The position numbers were made by a program, and so were the translations under genes. Below are positions 8,664 through 16,277 of a stretch of 64,000 nucleotides of DNA, piece by piece. Position 1 is the stretch's first letter, and the number at the start of each line of letters is the position of its first letter. The notes under the pieces are model-generated. The model did not search any database and was not told where the DNA came from. It worked only from the letters and a program-made list of their open reading frames with translations. Origin of the DNA: Desulfofalx alkaliphila DSM 12257 (GTDB lineage: Bacteria > Bacillota > Desulfotomaculia > Desulfotomaculales > Desulfohalotomaculaceae); the NCBI RefSeq assembly GCF_000711975.1, contig NZ_JONT01000011.1, positions 29,888 through 93,887 on the forward strand, in the 5' to 3' direction.

Positions 8664-10260
8664 TGTCTTTATCACCTCTCCGGCGCCCTTGGGTTCCCTG
8701 ATGGGGTCCGGGCATTTGACCTATTTTTTGGCGTTGGAAGTTTTTATCCCCTATCAAGTGTGGTCTTGTGATCTTGGCCCACCAGGGCACCCTGACATAG
8801 GTATCCTTTAAATCATGATAATTTACCGGACTCATGGGATATAAATAGGGCATACCAAAGGACCGCAGCGAACATAAATGAAAGATTAGGGCCATAAAAG
8901 CGATCATTATACCAAACAGGCCCAGCATGGCCGCCATAAACATAATGGGAAACCTCAACAAACGAATGGGGTAAGAACCGGAAATGGTGGGGATGGTAAA
9001 TGATGCAATGGCGGTAAGGGCCACCACCATTACCATGGCCGGCGAAACCAAACCTGCGTTTACCGCCGCATCTCCAATGACCAAGGCACCCACAATACTT
9101 ACCGCTTGTCCCACCGGTCGGGGCATACGGACACCGGCTTCCCGCAGTATTTCAAAGACTATTTCCATCATCAGCGCTTCCACAAAGGCCGGAAAAGGAA
9201 CCCCTTCCCGCTGATTAGCAATGGATATTAAAAGCGGTGTTGGCAGCATCTCTTGATGGAAGGTAACCACCGCAATATACAAAGACGGCAACAGCAAAGC
9301 AATTGTTGAAGAGAAAAACCTCAATAACCTGGTAAAACTGGCATAGGGGTAGCGGTTGTAATAATCCTCCGGAGATTTTAAAAACTCCGGAAAGGTAATG
9401 GGAACAATTAGTACCATGGGTGAGGTGTCAACCAGTATGGCCACATACCCCTCCAATAATCTGGTGGCTGTCTTATCGGGCCTTTCAGTGGTATCTGCCT
9501 GGGGGAAAAAGGAATAGGGATTGTCTTCTATTAGCTCCTCCAGGGGCCCGTTGGAGACCAAGGTATCAATATCTATTCTCTGAATACGCTCTTTTACTTC
9601 CTTTACCAAATTATCATCGGCAATACCCGCCACATAGGCCACCACAACGTCGGTCTTAGTTAGCCTTCCCACCTGTAATGCCTCCATCTTCAACCGGGGT
9701 GTGCGAATTCGCCGCCGTATTAGGGCTGTGTTTGTGCGTATAGTTTCATTGAAGCCATCCCTGGGGCCCCTCACTAAGGTTTCCGTGGACGGCTCTTCCA
9801 CCCCTCGGTCTGCCCACCCTCTGACATCAGGAACAATGGCTTTGTTGCAGCCGTCTATTACTATTGCTACATCCCCGGCCATTACATAATCCACCAATTC
9901 ATTCATATATGATGTGGTGTTTATTTCCGCAACACCAATGATTCTGGCCTCTATGGCTTCAAAAACATTGGCCTTGTTTAAGGTCCCCACCTGTAAAGCT
10001 TCCATAATGTGTTCGGATAACTTATCTTCATCAACTAAACCATCCACAAAAACCAAAACTGCCTTAATGGGTTTTGGGGCATTGATTTTTATTTCTCGCA
10101 AAACTATGTCACTGCAACACCGGAATATCTGCTTTAATTGGGCCAGATTTTTATCAACACTGGTGGACAAGAGCTGTTCTTGACCCTTTTCCGGGAACAA
10201 GTTTTGTGGTTTTAATTGGGTTAACTTCTCTTTCAGCCTTTTGTAAAGTTGTAAAATCAA
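8656..10260 (-). CDS. gerAA: Spore germination receptor subunit A (GerAA)
   Basis: About 534 residues, somewhat longer than B. subtilis GerAA. It has the family layout (PF03323): a soluble N-terminal half with the nucleoside/ligand-like domain (VFVDGLVDEDKLSEHIMEAL, DVAIVIDGCNKAIV, RGPRDGFNETIRTNTALIRR), then a membrane half with the conserved PFPAFVEALMMEIVFEILRE and several helices. A TTG at 10287 is possible. I chose the TTG at 10260 because GGGGGG lies six bases upstream and because a candidate sigma-G promoter at 10303-10331 would leave almost no leader for the first. First gene of gerAA-AB-AC-small membrane protein. Confidence 0.9.
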   Translation of the reverse strand: MILQLYKRLKEKLTQLKPQNLFPEKGQEQLLSTSVDKNLAQLKQIFRCCSDIVLREIKINAPKPIKAVLVFVDGLVDEDKLSEHIMEALQVGTLNKANVFEAIEARIIGVAEINTTSYMNELVDYVMAGDVAIVIDGCNKAIVPDVRGWADRGVEEPSTETLVRGPRDGFNETIRTNTALIRRRIRTPRLKMEALQVGRLTKTDVVVAYVAGIADDNLVKEVKERIQRIDIDTLVSNGPLEELIEDNPYSFFPQADTTERPDKTATRLLEGYVAILVDTSPMVLIVPITFPEFLKSPEDYYNRYPYASFTRLLRFFSSTIALLLPSLYIAVVTFHQEMLPTPLLISIANQREGVPFPAFVEALMMEIVFEILREAGVRMPRPVGQAVSIVGALVIGDAAVNAGLVSPAMVMVVALTAIASFTIPTISGSYPIRLLRFPIMFMAAMLGLFGIMIAFMALIFHLCSLRSFGMPYLYPMSPVNYHDLKDTYVRVPWWAKITRPHLIGDKNFQRQKIGQMPGPHQGTQGRRRGDKDNA

Positions 10261-10302
10261 GCCTGTCCCCCCAAAAAGTGCTAACAATACGGTACCCTAT
10301 CA

Positions 10303-10331
10303 TTATTTGTCACCTTTACCATAATTATTCA
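10303..10331 (-). promoter_or_regulatory. Candidate sigma-G promoter of the gerA operon
   Basis: On the minus strand TGAATA (10326-10331) and CAAATAA (10303-10309) are separated by 16 bases. Sigma-G promoters have a TGAATA-like -35 and a CATAMTA-like -10, and gerA operons are transcribed by sigma-G in the forespore. The -35 is perfect and the -10 matches five of seven. Confidence 0.4.
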
Positions 10332-10357
10332 ATAATAAATAGCGGGGGGTAGGGATC

Positions 10358-10392
10358 AAAAAAACAAGGCACCTGCAGGTGCCTTGTTTTTT
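10358..10392 (-). terminator. Perfect palindromic terminator between ccsA and the gerA operon
   Basis: A perfect palindrome, CAAGGCACC next to GGTGCCTTG, flanked by A-runs on one side and eight T on the other. It is a strong intrinsic terminator in both directions and begins right at the ccsA stop codon. Confidence 0.92.
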
Positions 10393-11196
10393 TTATACGT
10401 AACTGTGAACACCGGGTAAAAGAAAGGATACGCCGAACAAGGTAAATAAGACCGCTAAAAAACCGATGACCGCCAACACCGCCGCCCTTTTACCCTGCCA
10501 GCCTCGGGTTTTGCGGGCGTGGAGGTATCCCGCATAGATAAACCATGTAATTAGGGCCCAGGTTTCCTTTGGGTCCCAGCTCCACCAGTGACCCCAGACT
10601 TCCTCCGCCCATACTGCCCCGGTAATTAAGACCAATGTCATAAAGGGAAAACCCACCACCACTGACCAGTGCATCAGTTTATCTAGTTTTTCCAGCGGGG
10701 GCAGGGATACACCAAAGCCTTTATCAGGATTTCTTTCTTTGAGCAGATAACCGATGCCGATGCAGAAAGAAAGTCCAAAGGCCCCATAGGCAATAACTGC
10801 GGTGATCACATGGACCTCAAGCCATACGCTCTGCAGTGCCGGCATTAAAGGTTTTGCTTCCGAGGGCAGCATGCTGCCGTATGAAACCAGAATTACGGTA
10901 CAGAGGGCAACCAGGGAGGTTAAAAGGGCAGATTTTACATGCCGCCGGACAATAATGTAGAAAAGTAAAATACCCCAGGCAAACAGAAAGGTAAATTCAT
11001 AGAGAGTTGCAAAGGGTAGCCTTCCCACCGTTAAGCTGCGGTGGGCCAGCGCCAGGGTTAAGGCCCCACAGGCCAAAACCATAGACCAAAAAGAAGCCCC
11101 TTCAAGGTACTTGTTTGGTTTCCACAATGAAATAAGGCTTAAAACAACCCCGGCCATCAGTAACACGTATGCCGTTAAGTTAAAAGTTGTCTCCAC
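10393..11196 (-). CDS. ccsA: Cytochrome c maturation protein CcsA/ResC
   Basis: 267 residues, about eight membrane helices, with the tryptophan-rich haem-handling signature WGHWWSWDPKETWALITW near residues 205-222 and conserved histidines in flanking loops. With ResB it forms the System II haem-export and haem-lyase complex that attaches haem to CxxCH motifs outside the membrane. The GTG start overlaps the resB stop by one base (TAGTG). It is the last gene of nrfH-nrfA-resB-ccsA and so probably serves NrfHA first. Confidence 0.93.
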   Translation of the reverse strand: METTFNLTAYVLLMAGVVLSLISLWKPNKYLEGASFWSMVLACGALTLALAHRSLTVGRLPFATLYEFTFLFAWGILLFYIIVRRHVKSALLTSLVALCTVILVSYGSMLPSEAKPLMPALQSVWLEVHVITAVIAYGAFGLSFCIGIGYLLKERNPDKGFGVSLPPLEKLDKLMHWSVVVGFPFMTLVLITGAVWAEEVWGHWWSWDPKETWALITWFIYAGYLHARKTRGWQGKRAAVLAVIGFLAVLFTLFGVSFLLPGVHSYV

Positions 11197-12230
11197 TACT
11201 GCCTTTCACCCCTTCCAGCGCCTTTGGGTGGAGTTAAATACCTCAATGCAAAGCCCGCCAGCATAGCGATAAAACCAATAAATACTATCTGTACTCCGTA
11301 ATCTTCTTTAATTTCCAGGCCTGTATAGTAGCGGTACTGTTCAAAACCAATGGTATAACCCATAAAGTCCCGGGCTTCTCCCGCAGGGATTAGCAGTACA
11401 TCAATCAGTTCATCGTGATGTATCAACCCACAGGCCAAGGTGGGATTGTTGTCAATGGGAGACTTGGAATGGAGCCGCTGCCCCTGTTCATCATAGTCCG
11501 GTATAAAGAGCATTTTAAGGACGGTGTGATCGTTGAGCGGTATTTCTGAACCGTTAACCAAGTCATAGGGAATTACTTGGTCCCCTGTTATAACTTCACC
11601 CCTTAACATCCAGCCGTAACTGTTTTGATAAATTTTTAGGCCATTGTGTTTAAGGGGGTGGTTTACACTTATTTCTTCCTCAATCTTACCGTCCCCTGTA
11701 TAAAGGGTTATTTCACTGCGGTATTGCCGGGGTTCGAGATTTTCGTAGTAGTCAATTTCAAATTGGTGAACTGTTAAGGCATCCACAGAGAAACCCTTTT
11801 CAGCCAGGTTTACCGTATCTCCTTCCCCAATCTCCATGTATTGGCTGTGGCCGGCCGCCATGGAGACAAAGGCCCCAACAATAATAACCACCATACTGAG
11901 GTGGAGAATAATTGAACCGTAGCCCCGGCAACCCATGATTTTTTTTGCCCTTTGCACCGAGCAGACTATAACACTGGCGCAGAAGACCAGGCCCAGGGCG
12001 ATAAACCACCAGGCGCTGTACAGCTTGTTTAAAGACAGCAGTAAAATAAAGCTGCCCAGCAGGTGGCCATAGTGGGCAGTATAAAATTCACCGGTCTGGC
12101 CCTGGGGAATTAAGCTGCCCAGGGACGATATCGCCCCCAGTAAAAATAAAATGATTATACAGGTCTTCATGGAGGATAGGAGTTTTATAACCCCTATCCT
12201 CCCCTTGTTTTGTTCATTTTTTTGTGTCAA
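11196..12230 (-). CDS. resB: Cytochrome c biogenesis protein ResB
   Basis: 344-347 residues. Three N-terminal membrane helices (including FILLLSLNKLYSAWWFIALG), a large extracytoplasmic domain with the family segment EEISVNHPLKHNGLKIYQ, and a final helix (GVQIVFIGFIAMLAGFALRY) are the ResB layout. A GTG at 12239 is open, but GGAG sits eight bases before the TTG at 12230, so that start is more likely. It is coupled to ccsA downstream and 24 bases after nrfA. Confidence 0.92.
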   Translation of the reverse strand: MTQKNEQNKGRIGVIKLLSSMKTCIIILFLLGAISSLGSLIPQGQTGEFYTAHYGHLLGSFILLLSLNKLYSAWWFIALGLVFCASVIVCSVQRAKKIMGCRGYGSIILHLSMVVIIVGAFVSMAAGHSQYMEIGEGDTVNLAEKGFSVDALTVHQFEIDYYENLEPRQYRSEITLYTGDGKIEEEISVNHPLKHNGLKIYQNSYGWMLRGEVITGDQVIPYDLVNGSEIPLNDHTVLKMLFIPDYDEQGQRLHSKSPIDNNPTLACGLIHHDELIDVLLIPAGEARDFMGYTIGFEQYRYYTGLEIKEDYGVQIVFIGFIAMLAGFALRYLTPPKGAGRGERQ

Positions 12231-12254
12231 TGGTATCACTCCGCAGGTAGATAA

Positions 12255-13508
12255 TTAGTTAGCTTTTTCCACTGCTTCCCTAGCCAGTTGGATAGACCGG
12301 TGACCATAATCAATTGACTTTCCTATGTTGTTCATCGATTCGGCGGGGTTGTGGAACCCGTAACCGTTAGTTACTATCACATAGTCCAGATACCATTGAC
12401 CCTTGCGGTGCATTTCTTGGGCCTGCTGTAAAAGCCCTTGATCAACACCGGGAGTCTCCCGGGCAATCTTCAACTCGTTGATGGCCTGCACAATTACATC
12501 GCCGGCAATATCCTGCAGTTCTTTAGTCTTGTTTTGGATGTCATTAACCCTGTCCACAAGCCAATCTGCCTCCTGACGGTGACAGGTGTTGCAGCTTTGT
12601 TCTATATGGTTCAGCGGACTTGTCCACTGGTGGGAACTAATTTTCACATTACCCACCTTGACGTAGGGCATATGGCAGTCAGCACAGGCCAAACCTGCCG
12701 ATTGGTGAGTGCTGCCCATGAAGATCTCATATTCGGCATGACGCGGTTTAACCAATGGACTTCCGGCATCGGGATGAATCCACTCATCAAAACCCAGATC
12801 GTCAAAGTATGACAGTATTTCATCTGCCTTTATGCCCTTATCCCAGGGGAAGGTAACCTTTTTGGTTTCCGGCTGGAAGTAGTAGGTGACATGACACTGG
12901 GCACAAACCAAGCTCCGCAGCTCTTGTCTGCTGGCTTCAGTGATATCCTTCCCTTGTCTTTCAAAGGCCTCTATCAAGGCCGGCCGGCTAATGCGCAGAT
13001 CCATGGTCTTAGGATCATGACAGTCCAGACATGCTATGGGATGTGTAATCTGGGAGTTGATTTCTTCAAAGGACATTAAATAATAATCTTCGCCGTACCT
13101 TTCAATCAAGGACGGTACTTCAGAGGATTTACAGGTGTTGCAGGCTGCACCGGTCTTATAGCGATTGGGATCTATTGCCCTGATGTCATCAAGGGTGTAG
13201 AGGTGTCCCCGGGGTTCGTTAAACTCTGCCGCATAACCGGTTCCTGCGTACATGATCTGCATATATGGTTTGGTTTCAAAATGTGAAGGTTGCTCAGTGT
13301 TTTCATAGTTACTTAGGTAACTGTCGTATTGATGGGGATAGTATATGCCCCAAACCGCAGGATCTGCTTCATCGGCCTCAATTTCACCCAAGGGCCCTGC
13401 GGTTACCAGTGTATTGTTAGCTTTGTATAACATAAATCCTGAAACAGCCAGTGCAATAATTGCAATCACAGAGAAAATCGCTAAAATACGGTGTTCTTTA
13501 GCTATCAA
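12255..13508 (-). CDS. nrfA: Ammonia-forming cytochrome c552 nitrite reductase NrfA
   Basis: 417 residues. A membrane-anchor/signal helix occupies residues 8-28. The active-site haem motif with lysine ligand, CNTCK, is at 123-127, and four ordinary motifs follow: CLDCH 160-164, CAQCH 202-206, CADCH 275-279, CNTCH 306-310. One CxxCK plus four CxxCH is diagnostic for pentahaem NrfA, which reduces nitrite to ammonium with six electrons outside the membrane and also reduces NO and hydroxylamine. The start is a TTG behind AGGAGG. The N-terminal helix appears uncleaved, as in other Gram-positive-type NrfA. Confidence 0.97.
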   Translation of the reverse strand: MIAKEHRILAIFSVIAIIALAVSGFMLYKANNTLVTAGPLGEIEADEADPAVWGIYYPHQYDSYLSNYENTEQPSHFETKPYMQIMYAGTGYAAEFNEPRGHLYTLDDIRAIDPNRYKTGAACNTCKSSEVPSLIERYGEDYYLMSFEEINSQITHPIACLDCHDPKTMDLRISRPALIEAFERQGKDITEASRQELRSLVCAQCHVTYYFQPETKKVTFPWDKGIKADEILSYFDDLGFDEWIHPDAGSPLVKPRHAEYEIFMGSTHQSAGLACADCHMPYVKVGNVKISSHQWTSPLNHIEQSCNTCHRQEADWLVDRVNDIQNKTKELQDIAGDVIVQAINELKIARETPGVDQGLLQQAQEMHRKGQWYLDYVIVTNGYGFHNPAESMNNIGKSIDYGHRSIQLAREAVEKAN

Positions 13509-13529
13509 TTATCTAATTTCCTCCTTTCA

Positions 13530-13958
13530 TTATCTTTGGTGCGGGGTATGGCGATGGCAGTCAAAGCAATTTTTTCCGCCTGCTCTCATGGTGTCTCCTA
13601 TTTGTTCCAGCAGATCACCGTGACACCGAATGCAATTGCCTTGGATTACTATTTTACCGTGGTTACTGGTTCTAATATCCGTTGGCACAGTATTGGTAAC
13701 CACCGCCACAACGTCCCTGGTGCCGGTATAAGCTTTATAAGTGGCGCCAAGAACATAGTTGTGGGGAATATGGCAGTCCCCACAGGACGCCTCAAACCGG
13801 TGAGCTGAATGAAGATAGGTGTCAACATGTTCTTCCATCACGTGGCATTGACCGCAAAAACTGGGCCCATCCAAGCCAAGGGCGGGCACATTAGAAAGCA
13901 ACATCATACAAAATCCCACAAATGCCAAAGTAGTTAACCAAATTATTTTTTTTCTCAT
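13530..13958 (-). CDS. nrfH: Tetrahaem quinol dehydrogenase NrfH
   Basis: 142 residues: one N-terminal membrane helix (about 5-24), then four haem motifs CGQCH 35-39, CGDCH 59-63, CIRCH 109-113 and CFDCH 131-135. Length and layout match NrfH of the NapC/NirT family, which takes electrons from menaquinol and passes them to NrfA. The menaquinone genes at 47.5-53.5 kb would supply the quinol. First gene of the nrfHA-resB-ccsA operon. Confidence 0.95.
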   Translation of the reverse strand: MRKKIIWLTTLAFVGFCMMLLSNVPALGLDGPSFCGQCHVMEEHVDTYLHSAHRFEASCGDCHIPHNYVLGATYKAYTGTRDVVAVVTNTVPTDIRTSNHGKIVIQGNCIRCHGDLLEQIGDTMRAGGKNCFDCHRHTPHQR

Positions 13959-14220
13959 TACCCCGCTTACCTCACCCCTTCCTTTTTTTGTATACTTATA
14001 TTACCAGAGGAGAGCACAATACACCAGTTATTTTCTTGCAATTTGCAATTTTTAGTCCAGAATAATATTATTGAGTATGTTTGTGGAAAAGTTTGTTATT
14101 TTAATCCAAATTATCCTTTTTATAATGTTGACAAACAGGTTACATCCTGTATTAAGGGGGCAGGGTAAACTGTAAATCCCCGGGGGGCTTATTCACTGGG
14201 CCCTCTTCAGCGGTGCATTT
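13959..14220. promoter_or_regulatory. nrf upstream region with an operator-like dyad
   Basis: This stretch holds the promoter region of nrfH (minus strand), which I cannot place with confidence; TAATAT near 14000 is a possible -10. A perfect five-base dyad, ACAGG-N6-CCTGT, sits at 14135-14150. On the plus strand TTGACA immediately precedes it, but nothing is encoded downstream on that strand. The region is AT-rich with no open frame. No clear FNR-type TTGAT-N4-ATCAA site is visible. Confidence 0.3.
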
Positions 14221-14252
14221 AAAAAAAGTCAGCCCAAGAGCTGACTTTTTTG
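14221..14252 (-). terminator. Terminator after hcp
   Basis: AAAAAAGTCAG / CTGACTTTTTT with an eight-base loop, 11 bases beyond the hcp stop. It can work in both directions. Confidence 0.88.
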
Positions 14253-14262
14253 ATTATCCTTA

Positions 14263-15891
14263 TTAGCCTAAAATAGCAGCCAGATCTTCATCTGCTGTGC
14301 CGATGGGTTTAATATCAAAGTTCTGCACCAGTACATCCAACACCGCCGGGGTGATAAAGGCGGGCAGGCTGGGGCCTAAACGGATGCCCTTAATGCCCAG
14401 GTGCAGCAAGGTGAGCAGAATTGCCACTGCCTTTTGCTCATACCAGGAAAGCACCAGAGACAGCGGCAGATCATTTACACCGCAGTCAAAGGCTTTAGCC
14501 AGTGCCACAGCAATTTGGATAGTTGAGTAAGCGTCGTTGCACTGACCGACGTCTAACAGCCGCGGAATGCCGCCGATATCTCCTAAATCCTTATCGAAGA
14601 AACGGAATTTACCACAGGCCAGGGTTAATATTACGGTATCCTTGGGTGCCTTTTCCACCAGTTCAGTATAATAGTTACGGCCGGCTTTCACACCGTCGCA
14701 GCCGCCCACCAGCATAAAGTGCTTAATTTGGCCGGCTTTAACTGCTTCGATAACCTTATCGGCCACCCCAAGGACTGCGTTGCGGCCAAAGCCTACCATG
14801 ACTGTGCCCTTATCCTCATCGGCGGCAAATCCGGGCAGCTCTAAAGCCCGTTCAATTACCGGACTAAAGTCGCTATTGTCCACATGTTTAACCCCTGGCC
14901 AAGCCACCGGTCCGGTGGTAAAGATGTTTTGCTGATATAGCTCTTGGGGCTGCTGGATACAGTTGGTAGTCATCAGTATCGCCCCTGGGAATTCAGCAAA
15001 CTCTTTTTTCTGGTTCTGCCAGGCAGTGCCGTAGTGGCCGTAAAAATGGGGGTATTTCTTTAATTCCGGGTAACCGTGGGTGGGCAGCATTTCCCCGTGG
15101 GTATAAATGTTAATGCCTTTACCCTCGGTTTGTTTTAGCAGTTGTTCCAGGTCTTTGAGGTCATGGCCGGAAACTAAGATGCACTTGCCTTGTTTTGCAC
15201 CCAAGGGAACTTCGGTGGGTACCGGATGTCCATATGTACCGGTATTGCCGGCATCCAGCAGTTCCATGGCCCGCAGGTTTATTTCACCGCATTTAAGCAC
15301 CAAACCTACCCAGTCATTGAGGCCCAGCTCTTTATTGGCAAAGGATACCATTGCCTCGTAAATAAAGGCATAAACAGTATCATCATGCTGGCCCAGAATT
15401 GCTGCATGGTCAGCATAAGCGCTAACTCCTTTAATACCGTACAATAAGATTTGTTGCAGGGACTGTATATTGGCATCAACATCGCGGGCGGTAGGCAGGC
15501 CCACCTCCTCACCCTGTTTAACTAAACCTTCCAGGTCAGCAGCAGGCTTAAAGTTAGCTGCCGGATCGGCAAATTCTACATTTCCGCCGGCCTGGGCAAC
15601 TTTGTCCTTTAGTTGGGCCGTATATTCAACGGTCTGATTAATCAGCTGCTGCAAACGCTCCGGATCAAAGACCACGTTGGTCAGGGTAGAAAAAATAGCC
15701 AGGCAGACAAAGTGATCTATTTTGTTGTCTTTTACGCCCAACCTACGTCCTTCATGGGCATAATACGATAAGCCTTTCACAGCATGTAGCAGTAAATCTT
15801 GGAGGGCGGCCACATCCGGTTTTTTACCGCAAACGCCGGTTACAGTACAGCCTGTCCCCTTGGCAGTTTGTTCACACTGATTACAAAACAT
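14263..15891 (-). CDS. hcp: Hybrid cluster protein (hydroxylamine / NO reductase)
   Basis: 542 residues, full length for the class with one N-terminal cysteine cluster. Cysteines 3, 6, 15 and 21 (C-x2-C-x8-C-x5-C) bind the [4Fe-4S] cluster. The hybrid-cluster ligands are in HGEMLPTHGYPEL, LMTTNCIQQPQ, LVGGCDGVK and DVGQCNDAYS. Hcp is cytoplasmic, reduces hydroxylamine in vitro, and is physiologically tied to NO / nitrosative stress. Next to nrfHA this makes sense: NO and hydroxylamine leak from nitrite reduction. The ferredoxin gene 88 bases upstream could be its electron donor. ATG behind GGGAGG. Confidence 0.96.
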   Translation of the reverse strand: MFCNQCEQTAKGTGCTVTGVCGKKPDVAALQDLLLHAVKGLSYYAHEGRRLGVKDNKIDHFVCLAIFSTLTNVVFDPERLQQLINQTVEYTAQLKDKVAQAGGNVEFADPAANFKPAADLEGLVKQGEEVGLPTARDVDANIQSLQQILLYGIKGVSAYADHAAILGQHDDTVYAFIYEAMVSFANKELGLNDWVGLVLKCGEINLRAMELLDAGNTGTYGHPVPTEVPLGAKQGKCILVSGHDLKDLEQLLKQTEGKGINIYTHGEMLPTHGYPELKKYPHFYGHYGTAWQNQKKEFAEFPGAILMTTNCIQQPQELYQQNIFTTGPVAWPGVKHVDNSDFSPVIERALELPGFAADEDKGTVMVGFGRNAVLGVADKVIEAVKAGQIKHFMLVGGCDGVKAGRNYYTELVEKAPKDTVILTLACGKFRFFDKDLGDIGGIPRLLDVGQCNDAYSTIQIAVALAKAFDCGVNDLPLSLVLSWYEQKAVAILLTLLHLGIKGIRLGPSLPAFITPAVLDVLVQNFDIKPIGTADEDLAAILG

Positions 15892-15979
15892 CTTGTTTCC
15901 TCCCCTTTGACATATTTTTTATTAACCAACCATGTCCATGGAACACAAGCAAAAAATGCGGTAGAAGGTTTATATTTAA

Positions 15980-16156
15980 TTATTCAACTAAGGTAATAGA
16001 GCCGGTGGGGCAACTACCCACACAGGTTTCACACTCAATACAATCATCTGGATTTACTACCTTTGACACTTCAGCGACCTTAAATACGTCGGCAGGACAA
16101 ACACTTTCACAGGTACCACAGGCAATACAGGTTTCTTCATTAACAACCGGATGCAT
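15980..16156 (-). CDS. Two-[4Fe-4S] ferredoxin, 58 residues
   Basis: An ATG at 16156 with AGGAGGGG upstream opens a 58-codon frame. It carries two classic clostridial cluster motifs, CIACGTCESVCP (Cys 10, 13, 16, 20) and CIECETCVGSCP (Cys 39, 42, 45, 49). It is a soluble low-potential electron carrier. Its place just upstream of hcp on the same strand suggests it feeds electrons to hybrid cluster protein, which otherwise uses Hcr or NADH-linked partners; that pairing is inference. Confidence 0.93.
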   Translation of the reverse strand: MHPVVNEETCIACGTCESVCPADVFKVAEVSKVVNPDDCIECETCVGSCPTGSITLVE

Positions 16157-16277
16157 AACTATCCCCTCCTGTTTTATTTATCTACTTTATTATACAGGTA
16201 ATAACATAAAGAAAATAGTGGAAATCCTAAAAAAATCATTATTTTGCGAATATTCCCCCCTTTAGTCCAAAGGCGGC

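Noticed and set aside
7888..8811. A 307-codon open frame on the plus strand
   Set aside because: It lies wholly antisense to gerAB and the end of gerAA, both clear families, and its translation is low-complexity Ser/Thr/Lys-rich. It is a shadow.
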